From Culex pipiens pallens (Eukaryota > Arthropoda > Insecta > Diptera > Culicidae): 64,000 nt of DNA. The notes beneath the pieces were generated by a model that worked only from the letters and a program-made list of their open reading frames with translations, had not been told where the DNA came from and ran no database searches. Positions 1 through 10,900 of this stretch are shown one piece after another. The position numbers and the translations under genes were made by a program. Position 1 is the stretch's first letter. Every line of letters starts with the position of its first letter. The stretch is taken from assembly GCF_016801865.2 (NCBI RefSeq), contig NC_068937.1, positions 129,308,117-129,372,116 of the forward strand, read 5' to 3'.

Positions 1-330
1 CAATTTTTAGTGACAATAAGTGAAATTAAAAATCACCAAATTTGTATTACCGTGTATCATTTTTTATCAGTGTAGCCATATCCATACCTACAACTTTGCC
101 GAAGACACCAAATCGATCAAAAAATTCCTTCAAAAGATACAGATTTTTGAATTTTCATACATCATATTTGTATGGACAGCTGCCAAATTTGTGTGGAGAA
201 TTATATGAACGAACTAATGATGCAAAATGGTTTCTTTGAGCATACCGAAGGCACCAAAAAAGTTTCAGCCGGATTCAAAAATACAAAAAAAAATCGAATG
301 ACCGAAATCTCAGAGAATTGGTCACTGAGA
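1..330. repeat. Fragment of a foldback-element family (one arm)
   Basis: This stretch matches the right arm of the foldback element at 12014-15341. Both share the phrase ACTTTGCCGAAGACACCAAA, followed by a section around TTTGTATGGACAGC and then CAAAATGG or CAAAATAG. The match fades near 330, close to a degenerate copy of the element end (CAGAGAATTGGTCAC). Short frames in it at 20-239 are repeat translation, not genes. The other arm would lie left of the window. Confidence 0.5.
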
Positions 331-2810
331 ATTTAATTCATGAATTTGTGAAAAACCTTCATGATACTACGAATAGTATTATTCACCATTTCATGAATAA
401 AAATTAATTGTCAGTAAACAATATTTACGCAGTGATCAATGTTGACTATTCCATGAATTTTATTAATATAATTTATTAGTTTAATTTCTAACGTCCTTAA
501 ATTGTGATTTTTAACTCTCGATAAATATTTACAAGAGCTGGAAGTCTTATTTTTTGTAAAATCATGAATGTTGATCATTCACGAATTTATGAATAAATGT
601 TTATGTTAAAAATTCAAGTCATAACTAAAATTTCAAATTCGTGAATTTAAATTCAAGATTTTATTAAGACAATGCATGAAATCATTAAAAGTAATAATTA
701 AAATATTTACGAATTTATTTTTTGAATACTGTTTTAAATATGCGTAGAAAAAGATTGGTGCTTAGAAAATTCAAATTTGTTCTTCCAGTTTCAAACCCAG
801 TGTTTCAAAAACTGATAGAAACCAAGTAGCAAATATGGCTTTCAAAATATTTTAGTGGAAACATTTTAAACTATTATTATTATCTGTTAACACTGCCACT
901 GTTAAAAATTTCCATCAATATTTAAATTTGCCTTACACCATGGAAAACAAACGAAACAAAAACCTGCCCCACCGTTGCGTTGATTCACGTTGATGCATGG
1001 ACCACGAACTGCTACAGGGGGAGCATAAATTTTCACCTTCACAAACAAACAAACAAACAAACAGCTGAATCCATCCTCCCACTCCCGCTGGCCGTCGTCG
1101 TCCCTGAACATGAACCTGAGCCTCGAATCTGTCTGAAGTGACACAAGGACACACACACACACACAACCCTTACACACTTTTGCCCCTTAAGTTATGTGAT
1201 GTGTCCCAGTTAAGCAAACGACGAGACAACAAAGCAAATCGTGTACCCCTTTTTAAGGGTACACTAGCACCTCACCCTTCCCCTTACTTGAGTAACATAA
1301 ATTTCCCACCTTTTTACCCATCATCTTGCCTGCCTGGAATGTGGCCCTGGAGAATTTATGGGTTCAATATTGCACGGCAGTACATCTTTTAAATGTTTCA
1401 TAACTTCCACACCTGTGGTATTTCGTTTATTAGAGCGCTTCTTAACGACTTGGTCGGTGATCGGAAAGGGGTTGGACACTCGAGATTAAGAAGATTTCTT
1501 TTTAATTGATTTTGATTATTTTTTTTTAATATTATTGCAGTGTCCAGCCCCTCGACATTTTTTTTTATTTTAAACAATAATAGAACATAATAAAACTTTT
1601 TTTTTGCCACGTCATCTAAGGATGATCCCAAAAAAATAAATAAATGCAAAGTGGTCATCCCACATTTCACGCCAATTTGCGCCTTGCTCCGGAGAGAGGC
1701 CAAACCACCAGAACGCGAGGTCATTGTTTGTCAGCTGGAAAATGGTTGGCCGCCGTATCGATTGACGGCTGACAACACTGCCCGACGCAATGAGGTGGAA
1801 AATCCCCCGGTGACGCTTTACAAATTTGTCAACCGAAACGAACGTCACACCCTTCTGGCGGTGATGAATTAATTAAGGAGAGTAATTTGTGCTTTTTGTT
1901 CGCATTTTCTGATTCGGGCTCCCAGCTTTAAGATAGTGAAAAATATCTCAGCTGTAAAAAAATTCAAAATATTTGAAATGATTTGGAAAACACTCAAAAA
2001 AATTGCAACCCTACTTTAATGCATTCCCCTAACGCGAACAGCTTGCGTCATTAATCCGCACTCTTTTGCGAAGCTGTCCCCCTGTGCCCACATAATGTCA
2101 AATTTGCCTTAACATGTGCGGGAAAAGTTTGTCGAAATTTCATCAAAAGTAACGACCAAGTACATGACACTTATTCCCACAAACCAAACACACACACACA
2201 CACACGAGTAAAGAGTTTTTGGCAAACTTTTCGACTTTACTCGCAACAACTCTAGAAAATTTACTCACAAATGCGAGCTTATGCTTATTTGTTGGGTTGG
2301 AATTCTCGCGCAGATTCGAGGATTTATTTGGCTTGAGAGCAAGATACGAAGAGCAGTGTTGCCAGCAGTGGTTAACGACAGCTGTTTTTTTTTTTTTTTC
2401 AATATAAAAATTAAGTTACAATTTCAGCAAAAGAAAGGGCTGTCCTAAATTTGAAAAAACTTATTTTACCCAAAAAAAAAAACTGGCAACACTGCCCGAC
2501 AGAAATCGTTCAAATCTAGCCTAGTGCTTGTTTTCTTTTCTCGTTTGATAAGAAGAAAAAATCACACACACACACACACACACACACGACATGGAGGATA
2601 AATTCGCAAAATTTATCTTGCTTATTACATGTCGAGAGGAGGGGGCAAAAGTTTGCCCTCGTTCGACGGTTCGTTACTTATTTTGCTTCTCGATATAAGT
2701 GAAAAGTTAGTGAACAGATTAATATGTGTTTGTTTGTCTTGTGCTACGTCCTTGAACCCTACCCATTCTGGAAGTAAGCCCTGTGGCGTCATTATGGGCG
2801 ATGAATCGAA
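331..2810. other. No gene recognised; AT-rich, probably intronic
   Basis: I find no supported exon here. The stretch holds CA-type microsatellites near 1149-1164, 2186-2206 and 2563-2587, plus two copies of the recurring motif GGCAACACTG or its complement (about 2354 and 2485). A more GC-rich island at about 1640-1870 is open on both strands for over 70 codons. I could not match either translation to a family, and there is no convincing splice context. Since the gene at 7784-39096 begins mid-domain, this stretch is probably intron of that gene. Confidence 0.5.
2563..2587. repeat. (CA)n microsatellite
   Basis: An uninterrupted CA dinucleotide run of about 25 bp. Confidence 0.9.
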
Positions 2811-4642
2811 TACTAAAGTACTAAAATACTAAAATACTAAAATACTAAAATACTAAAATACTAAAATACTAAAATACTAAAATACTAAAATACTAAAATA
2901 CTAAAATATTAAAATACTAAAATACTAAAATACTAAAATACTAAAATACTAAAATACTAAAATACTAAAATACTAAAATACTAAAATACTAAAATACTAA
3001 AATACTAAAATACTAAAATACTAAAATACTAAAATACTAAAATACTAAAATACTAAAATACTAAAATACTAAAATACTAAAATACTAAAATACTAAAATA
3101 CTAAAATACTAAAATACTAAAATACTAAAATACTAAAATACTAAAATACTAAAATACTAAAATACTAAAATACTAAAATACTAAAATACTAAAATACTAA
3201 AATACTAAAATACTAAAATACTAAAATACTAAAATACTAAAATACTAAAATACTAAAATACTAAAATACTAAAATACTAAAATACTAAAATACTAAAATA
3301 CTAAAATACTAAAATACTAAAATACTAAAATACTAAAATACTAAAATACTAAAATACTAAAATACTAAAATACTAAAATACTAAAATACTAAAATACTAA
3401 AATACTAAAATACTAAAATACTAAAATACTAAAATACTAAAATACTAAAATACTAAAATACTAAAATACTAAAATACTAAAATACTAAAATACTAAAATA
3501 CTAAAATACTAAAATATTAAAATACTAAATTACTAAAATACTAAAATACTAAAATACTAAAATACTAAAATACTAAAATACTAAAATACTAAAATACTAA
3601 AATACTAAAATACTAAAATACTAAAATACAAAAATACTAAAATACTAAAATACTAAAATACTAAAATACTAAAATACTAAAATACTAAAATACTAAAATA
3701 CTAAAATACTAAAATACTAAAATACTAAAATACTAAAATACTAAAATACTAAAATACTAAAATACTAAAATACTAAAATACTAAAATACTAAAATACTAA
3801 AATACTAAAATACTAAAATACTAAAATACTAAAATACTAAAATACTAAAATACTAAAATACTAAAATACTAAAATACTAAAATACTAAAATACTAAAATA
3901 CTAAAATACTAAAATACTAAAATACTAAAATACTAAAATACTAAAATACTAAAATACTAAAATACTAAAATACTAAAATACTAAAATACTAAAATACTAA
4001 AATACTAAAATACTAAAATACTAAAATACTAAAATACTAAAATACTAAAATACTAAAATACTAAAATACTTAAATACTAAAATACTAAAAACCCAAAATA
4101 CTAAAATACTAAAATACTAAAATACTAAAATACTAAAATACTACAATACTAAAATACTAAAATACTAAAATACAAAAATACTAAAATACTAAAATACTAA
4201 AATACTAAAATACTAAAATACTAAAATACTAAAATACTAAAATACTAAAATACTAAAATACTAAAATACTAAAATACTAAAATACTAAAATACTAAAATA
4301 CTAAAATACTAAAATACTAAAATACTTAAATACTTAAATACTAAAAACCCAAAATACTAAAATACTAAAATACTAAAATACTAAAATACTAAAATACTAA
4401 AATACTAAAATACTAAAATACTAAAATACTAAAATACTAAAATACTAAAATACTAAAATACAAAAATACTAAAATACTAAAATACTAAAATACTAAAATA
4501 CTAAAATACTAAAATACTAAAATACTAAAATACTAAAATACTAAAATACTAAAATACTAAAATACTAAAATACTAAAATACTAAAATACTAAAATACTAA
4601 AATACTAAAATACTAAAATACCAAAATACTGAAATACTTAAA
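2811..4642. repeat. 8-bp tandem array, unit TACTAAAA, about 229 copies
   Basis: About 1.83 kb of near-perfect tandem TACTAAAA. Most units are identical. Rare variants are TATTAAAA, TACAAAAA, TACTTAAA and a unit carrying ACCC. The ACCC variant occurs at about 4091 and again at about 4347, which is 256 bp or exactly 32 units apart, so one block was probably duplicated as a segment. The unit differs by one base from the 8-mer of the array at 58990-64000. Confidence 0.97.
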
Positions 4643-4699
4643 CTCACAAAATTACGAAACTGCTAATATACACAAAGAATCATTACTCAAAACACTTAA

Positions 4700-4794
4700 G
4701 GCCGATGCAAATATTTAAAAAAGTTTTTGTCCCTCGGCCCTGGCCAATTTTGAAGGGGGGGTGACAAAAACTTTTAAAAATATTTGTACCAGCC
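4700..4794. mobile_element. Short MITE, TAA target duplication
   Basis: A 95-bp element with inverted ends: GGCCGATGCAAATATTT on the left and the complement of GGCTGGTACAAATATTT on the right. TAA flanks both sides (4697-4699, 4795-4797). The element at 54785-55205 has the same ends and a TTA duplication, and a related core is seen near 9228. A 3-bp TTA/TAA target is characteristic of PIF/Harbinger elements; assignment to that superfamily is inference. Confidence 0.65.
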
Positions 4795-4797
4795 TAA

Positions 4798-6137
4798 ACT
4801 CACAAACACAAGAATTCCAAGACATTCAAAATTTCACCCTTTGTTTTTGTTGCCTTTTCTGACACTTTGTTGGCTGCATTCCATTTTTCAATTACATCCC
4901 TTTCAAGCTCAAATTATCGCCGAAGCCACATCGCAAATTGCAAAATTTAATTATTTATCAAGCAATTTTCGGGCGAATTTTTAACCGCCAAAATAAAAGG
5001 AAAATAATCGAAAATTGAAAGCAGTAACCGAACCTGTACGTGTGTGTGAGTGTGCGTGAATGTGGTAAATGAAATTTAATGAATTACCGGCGAAGCACGT
5101 GTCCCGGCTTACGAGCCACTCTCATCGAAAGTGAATATTAATTGCGCAGCGGATTTTATTTATTAATTTGCCGGATAAATTTCCACGCAATCTGCTGCGG
5201 TAACCTTTTCTCTCAGGTTTAAAAGTGGTGTAAAATTTAACTCACCCTAATAAGAATAAATATTGGGCCGAAATTCTCTCGCAATCTTTTAAAAAGAGAA
5301 CCTCGAGAGCAAAAAGCGTCCCGATTTGAAGTGGCACACCACCATTAAGATGTGATAACAGTAATCGTAAAAGAAGCAGGCCACGACAGCAAAAAAAAGC
5401 CTCATCGTTTTTAATGACCACACAACGCCACGCCAAATTCCCGCGAGAGTTGGGGCGGAAGGGGCTTAGTAGGCTGGGATTAAAAGTGATTCCTTTTCGA
5501 CCACAGAGTGATGGATAAGTCATTTTAGTTGACAAATATTTAACAGCTTTGGTCAGCTTTATAAAATCTCAAAATATTAATTTCAACTTTGCATTAAACT
5601 TGCAAAAAGATTTAACTGCTATTTTAAACGATGTTTGCTTTGAACAATTTTGAATTCAATCTTGTTCAATCTAATATAATCTTATCTTAATCAATCTAAA
5701 CCAATCTAATCTTATCCTATTTAATCTAATCTCATATTATTTTAAACAAGCAACCCTGACATCAAAATGACCCTTTTACACGTTTATCAGAATTGCTCCG
5801 TTTTAAGCAAAAATGTTTCAAACCTATTTGTCTATGATACCACTCCGGACTGGAAAAAAATACTCACTTTAAAAAAGTCCACGGATTAGCGACCCGTGGG
5901 AAATCATGGCCAAGGTTGATGTCGCTGCTGCTGCTGCTGTTGTTGTTGGCCCATAATTTGGGGCTCATTATTTCGGCTGATTTGCGTTAAACGGCAATCC
6001 GACCGCGAAATGGACTGAGGTTTTTGATGATGTTTTTTGTTACGGTTATGTTTATTTTCGGGTGTGTTAAACTGATATCTATGCTAATTTGATTTCATGG
6101 CATTTTCTATACTGATATTTTTCATAATATTTCAATA
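4798..6137. other. No gene recognised
   Basis: AT-rich intronic or intergenic sequence. It holds degenerate copies of a CTAAT-type repeat at about 5655-5745 and a CTG/TTG triplet run near 5927-5945. I see no coding signal. Confidence 0.5.
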
Positions 6138-7323
6138 TACAGCAATTCCCCACGAAAACAGCATGATTCGAAAAAAAAGTTCTCCGATCGGGCTCGAAAT
6201 TTTTCAAGGGGATCCTTGGCCCGTATTTTTTTGTTTGGCCATTAAGGTGACCTACACCGTGTTAGGGTGGTTCGAAAAATGGCAATTTTCGACGATTTTC
6301 GCAAAAACCACTTTTTTCAAAAAGTCATATCTCCGCGCCATTTCATCCGATTTTAGCTGTCCTAGACGCGAAGCGAAAGAAAGGTGATAAGTTTGGCTAT
6401 TTGGGAAAAATAGTAAGAAGTTTCAAAAATCTAGCTTAACATTTGAAAAGGTTGAATGAAAACATAAAATACTGTTTTGAAGGTCTCGGGACCAAAGAGC
6501 CTATGTCTGAAAATATTTTTATCGGATTCCTCTGAAAATTTCACATAACATATCAAAAAATGGTGAAGTTATGTTTTCGATACTCTGAGATACAATTTTT
6601 TGAAAATAAAAACTGGCTTTTTCGACGCGCCACGCGCAAAAATGGGAAAATGACGAAAACGGGAAAAATCGACTTTTTTCACTAAAACTGCGAAAACTTT
6701 AAAATTTCAGCAATGACCTATACATGTTAGGGTACCAAAATTTTCGTAATTAAAAGACGCAATTTAGTGCAAAAAGTCGATTTTTTCCCGTTTTTGTCAT
6801 TTTCCCATTTTTGCGCGTGGCGCGTCGAAAAACCCAGTTTTTATTTTCAAAAAATCGTATCTCAGAGTATTGAAAACATAACGTCACCATTTTTTTATAT
6901 GTATAATGTGAAATTTTTCGAGGAATCCGATAAAAATATTTTCAGACATAGGCTCTTTGGTCCCGAGACCTTCAAAACAGTATTTTATGTTTTCATTCAA
7001 CCTTTTCAAATGTTAAGCTAGATTTTTGAAACTTCTTTATATTTTTCCCAAATAGCCAAACTAATCGCCTTTCTTTCGCGTCTAGGACAGCTAAAATCGG
7101 ATGAAATGGCGCGGAGATATGACTTTTTGAAAAAAGTGGTTTTTGTGAAAATCGACGAAAATTGCCATTTTTCGAACCACCCTAACACGGAGTAGGTCAC
7201 CTTAATGGCCAAACAAAAAAATACGGGTCTAATTATTTCGGCCAAGGATCCCCCAAAAAAAATTTGAGCTCGATCGGAGAACCTTTTTTTCGAATCATGC
7301 TGTTTTCGTGGGGAATTGCTGTA
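6138..7323. mobile_element. Foldback element (long palindrome, TA-flanked)
   Basis: The left arm starts TACAGCAATTCCCCACGAAA and the right arm ends with its complement. The arms, each nearly 600 bp, can be followed inward as inverted copies to a centre near 6735. A TA dinucleotide flanks each end (6136-6137, 7324-7325), which would suit a Tc1/mariner-mobilised MITE, though that is inference. The reading frames at 6097-6387 (plus) and 7018-7245 (minus) are the two arms translated and carry the same residues, so they are not genes. Confidence 0.8.
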
Positions 7324-7783
7324 TATTTCTGTGAAATATTGCTTGTTTACAAAGCGCGAAAAACTTTTCCCAGTCCGCCAAAGTAGTCACAAGCGACTGT
7401 AGTTTACGAAATTACAGCTTGAAATCAATATTCGTTTTTTTTGCCGCCACTTTTGATTTTACTGCCAAAAGTTTTTTCATTGATTGCTGGCGAGCGATCG
7501 AAACAAGCAAAAGTTTCGCAGACAAACTCGAGCAGCCATAAAGTCTAAACTTTCGATAATGTCACCACAGACAAGTGGAGAAATTTCGTTGATTGAATAA
7601 CTTTGGTGAATAATTTTGACACTTGCCTCACTACTCATTTCTGGTTAAGTTGGGCTTTGGCAAAATCTGAGTAATTTTAATTAACGTTGAGTCGAAATTA
7701 CGTCGCCTGCTTGTCTGCTCAAAACTTGAATTCGAACGTAATTCCGGCGCTAAACATTTCTTTCCATCCCCCCGTCTCCGCAG

Positions 7784-7986
7784 GAACCGGGCCGCTCGTC
7801 CCCCGCCGGCAAGATTCTCGTCAAGGAAGCGCCGGAAATGCTCGCGATAGCCCACTGGACGGGGCAGATTCCGCGCCGGCCGCCGCTCCCAGACGGCGTC
7901 AGCGTGTCGCAGCTGATTGCGCTCGGGTCACGGCGGAAACGCTCCAAGGTGTACTGGATGATCGCCAAGAGCGAGGAGGAAGTCAG
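7784..7986 (+). CDS. PH-domain-like gene, exon A (first exon in the window)
   Basis: A pyrimidine-rich tract ending CCGTCTCCGCAG precedes the exon and CAG|GTGAGT ends it. It is 203 bp, GC-rich against an AT-rich background, open in one frame and encodes 67 residues from EPGRSSPAG to KSEEEV plus two bases of the next codon. No start codon fits here, so it is an internal exon; further exons lie to the left. Confidence 0.75.
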
Positions 7987-10900
7987 GTGAGTTTTGACAG
8001 GTGTCCGATGTCACATGAAATGTAGGGGGGGTGATTGGCGTCATTAAGCTTAACTTTGTGAAACTTTTTTTCCGATAAGGGATATTGTTTGACAGTTGTT
8101 TAAGCACGAACGATGCGTTTCAACAAACGTCGATTTTCTCACCCAATTAGGATCAAATGGGACGGAATAATTATGGGAATTACCTAGTTATTGTGCTTAA
8201 CCCCAAGGGTTTCCAGCAGGGCCTCGGACTGGCAAGTAATTAATAATTACATTGATTTTTAGTTGGTAATTAGGTAATTCTTTAATTAATTAGTAATTTA
8301 TGGTAATTAGAGTAATTTAATGTAGTTGATTGGTAATTTAAGTAATTATTTTTTTTAATTGTACTTCTTCTACGAAACTATTTACTTCTTACATATAATC
8401 TATTATAACTGTATTTTATTAATTTCAAATAAGATTGAAACATAAAGATTAAAAAAGACTGGCTCTGTATGTAGAAGGCCTAATTTGCCATAGTTCTCTC
8501 CTAAAACTCTCCTAAAATTTATTTTTACATGTTGTTTATAGAAGCTGATTAACAACAAAAGGCAACGCCATCATATATTACCCAGTGAAAAATGTTTAGT
8601 GAATCCGAAATCTATTCATTTTCATTAAGTAATTATAAAAATATGTTTTTTTTTTTGTTTTGCAAGCACTACATTAGAATTGATTGTTTTTTTATGCTTT
8701 TCCTTCTAATAGGCAGTCAAAATTATCAAAAAAAAGTTTATGTGGATCATATAATTAAAAAAATTAGTGAATTATCATTTTTTTTTCAAATTTTTTAAAA
8801 CAATTTTTCATGTGATAGCAATTTAAAAATCAATAAAAGTATATTAAAAATAATTTAAAAAATATTGAAAATAATAAAAAAATTATCTAAAATAATACGA
8901 AAAATACAATTTTTATATTTTTTCATAATCAGCAGAAATTGACAGTCCTTATCTCTCTAAAGAGCTAAACTATTTTCCCGAAAAATTTCCAAATATGTCT
9001 GAGACAAATGTTAATAATCAAACTCAGTGAAATTAAAATCGACTAATATTCAGATGCACAAATTAAATCCAATGTAATTGTCACATTTCACATAATCCGT
9101 ATTTTCAGTAACGGATTTTTTTAATATGCTTGAGAAAAAAAATGCAAAGTAATGTCAAACCAATGTTGAAAAACATTTTAAAACTTAACGTTATTTTGAT
9201 GAATTTCACAATTTTCATGAAGAGCCGCTGCAAATATTTGTCAAAGTTTATGTTTGGCTCGAAAAATCAGGGGGCCTTTTTTCAAACAACTTCGATAAAC
9301 TTGCAATAAACTGAATACAATTTTAAATTAATAATTAATTATATTAAAACTCAAACATTGAAGTAAAACAGTACAGTATGTTGTTTTGCCTTTATGACAA
9401 ACACGACTTCAATAATCTTCTTTTGCAATTGATTGATAAGGGTACGGTTGATTGAAACGTGAAACATAATGGAATTTCGAATCAGATAATGAACAGGTTA
9501 AATTGGCCATAAAACAAATATTATTGTTTATAGCAATTGAGCTACTTATTTTTTACCTGAAATGATGTCAATTTTATAATAAAATAAAACAATTCCAAAT
9601 TTCAAACCAATTAATTCGCTGTAAGATATTATGTAAACATCACCCAAAGTTTCAGCGTCTTCTAGTGGGGGCATTTTTGAAGTTTGATCGCCTATAGCTA
9701 TAAATTATAATTGACAATATCCAGATCGGTACAAAAAAATATATAATAAACAGCATAATTTTTAGAACAGCTATCGAATGAGCTATTTATAAATAATTTG
9801 GTTTAGAACCGTAGAAATGAATACTTAAATTAAAATTAAATGTTTTTCATCGTAGTGAAAAGTAATTAAGTAATTTATGTAATTAATCATTTTGGACCAG
9901 TAATTTGAGTAATTAATTGGCAGACTGGCAAGTAATTAACGCTTCTGGAAACCCTTGCTTAACCCCAACTTGACCACGGTTTCGTGATCAAAACTTTTTT
10001 TTTATTGTTTGAACAACTGTTTTTCAATGTGATAAAAATTGCAACGCGCCTTTGTTTGACAGTTGTGAAGGAACGAACGATGCATTTCGCCACGTGTCGT
10101 TTTTCTCACCCAATAAGTGGTTTAAATGGCTTAAATTTTGATCAGGTTTGTTCAGTACAGTTTCAACTGTCGGCAAGATGTTCCGTCTTTTGGGAGTTCT
10201 CCTAGTAAACGCGTTCCACCGGTTTTGCCGCCACGAGCATTGCTTCGTGGTCGTGCTCAACTTCAACCGGTTGATCGGTTTCACCGGGTACACCTGGGAC
10301 CAACCGATTCCGATCGTCAAAGCTGGTCTGCTGATCTACGCCATCCTTTACGAGATCCTCGCGATCGTAGCGATCGCCTTCTTCGACCCAGGTCCGGTTT
10401 CGATCGACCAACAATTTGGAATGATCTTCGTCATGAACACCGGCCTGATGTGCGTCATAATCTGGGTTTTGCTGGCGCTTCAACGTCGCGATCTGGACTT
10501 GATCCTGAATCGCTTGATGGAGCTTCAGCGGCAAGCCGCTGACGATCGCCGCAGGCAATACATCTGGAGGATCAACTGTCTATCTCTGGTGTTTTTGGTG
10601 CAGAACCTGGCCCAGATCATCATCTGGAACAACGCCGTCGACTACAGCTGCCCACTGCAGGTGTTCCAAAGCGAGATCGTCGACCGACTCAACGTCGTAT
10701 GCTATCCGCTGGCTCGGTGAAGACTCGGTGAAGACTTTCAGCGGATCTTCGACAACGTTGGTCCGCTGTTCGAAACGGCCCGGAACGCAAACTCCAACTG
10801 GACCAAGCTGGAAAACAACATGAAGAGCTGCATCCGACGTCACCAGGAACTCTTAACCTTAGCCGAACTCCTTCAACGACGACTAAAGCTGTTCTTCCTG

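Noticed and set aside
1612..1872. Overlapping open frames of 73-78 codons on both strands in a GC-richer island
   Set aside because: No family resemblance on either strand, no splice sites in a usable position and no fit to the phase-0 start of the exon at 7784. Left as unexplained.
2811..4642. CRISPR-like or coding repeat array
   Set aside because: The unit is 8 bp with no spacers; it is a simple eukaryotic satellite.
5242..5535. 97-codon minus-strand frame
   Set aside because: Low-complexity Leu-rich residues, no splice context and no family match.
6097..7245. Two frames with the same residues on opposite strands
   Set aside because: They are the two arms of the foldback element at 6138-7323 read in opposite directions.
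10202..10843. Minus-strand and shifted-frame open frames across the odorant receptor
   Set aside because: Shadows of the GC-rich receptor coding frame; their residues do not resemble any family, while the chosen frame shows receptor motifs.
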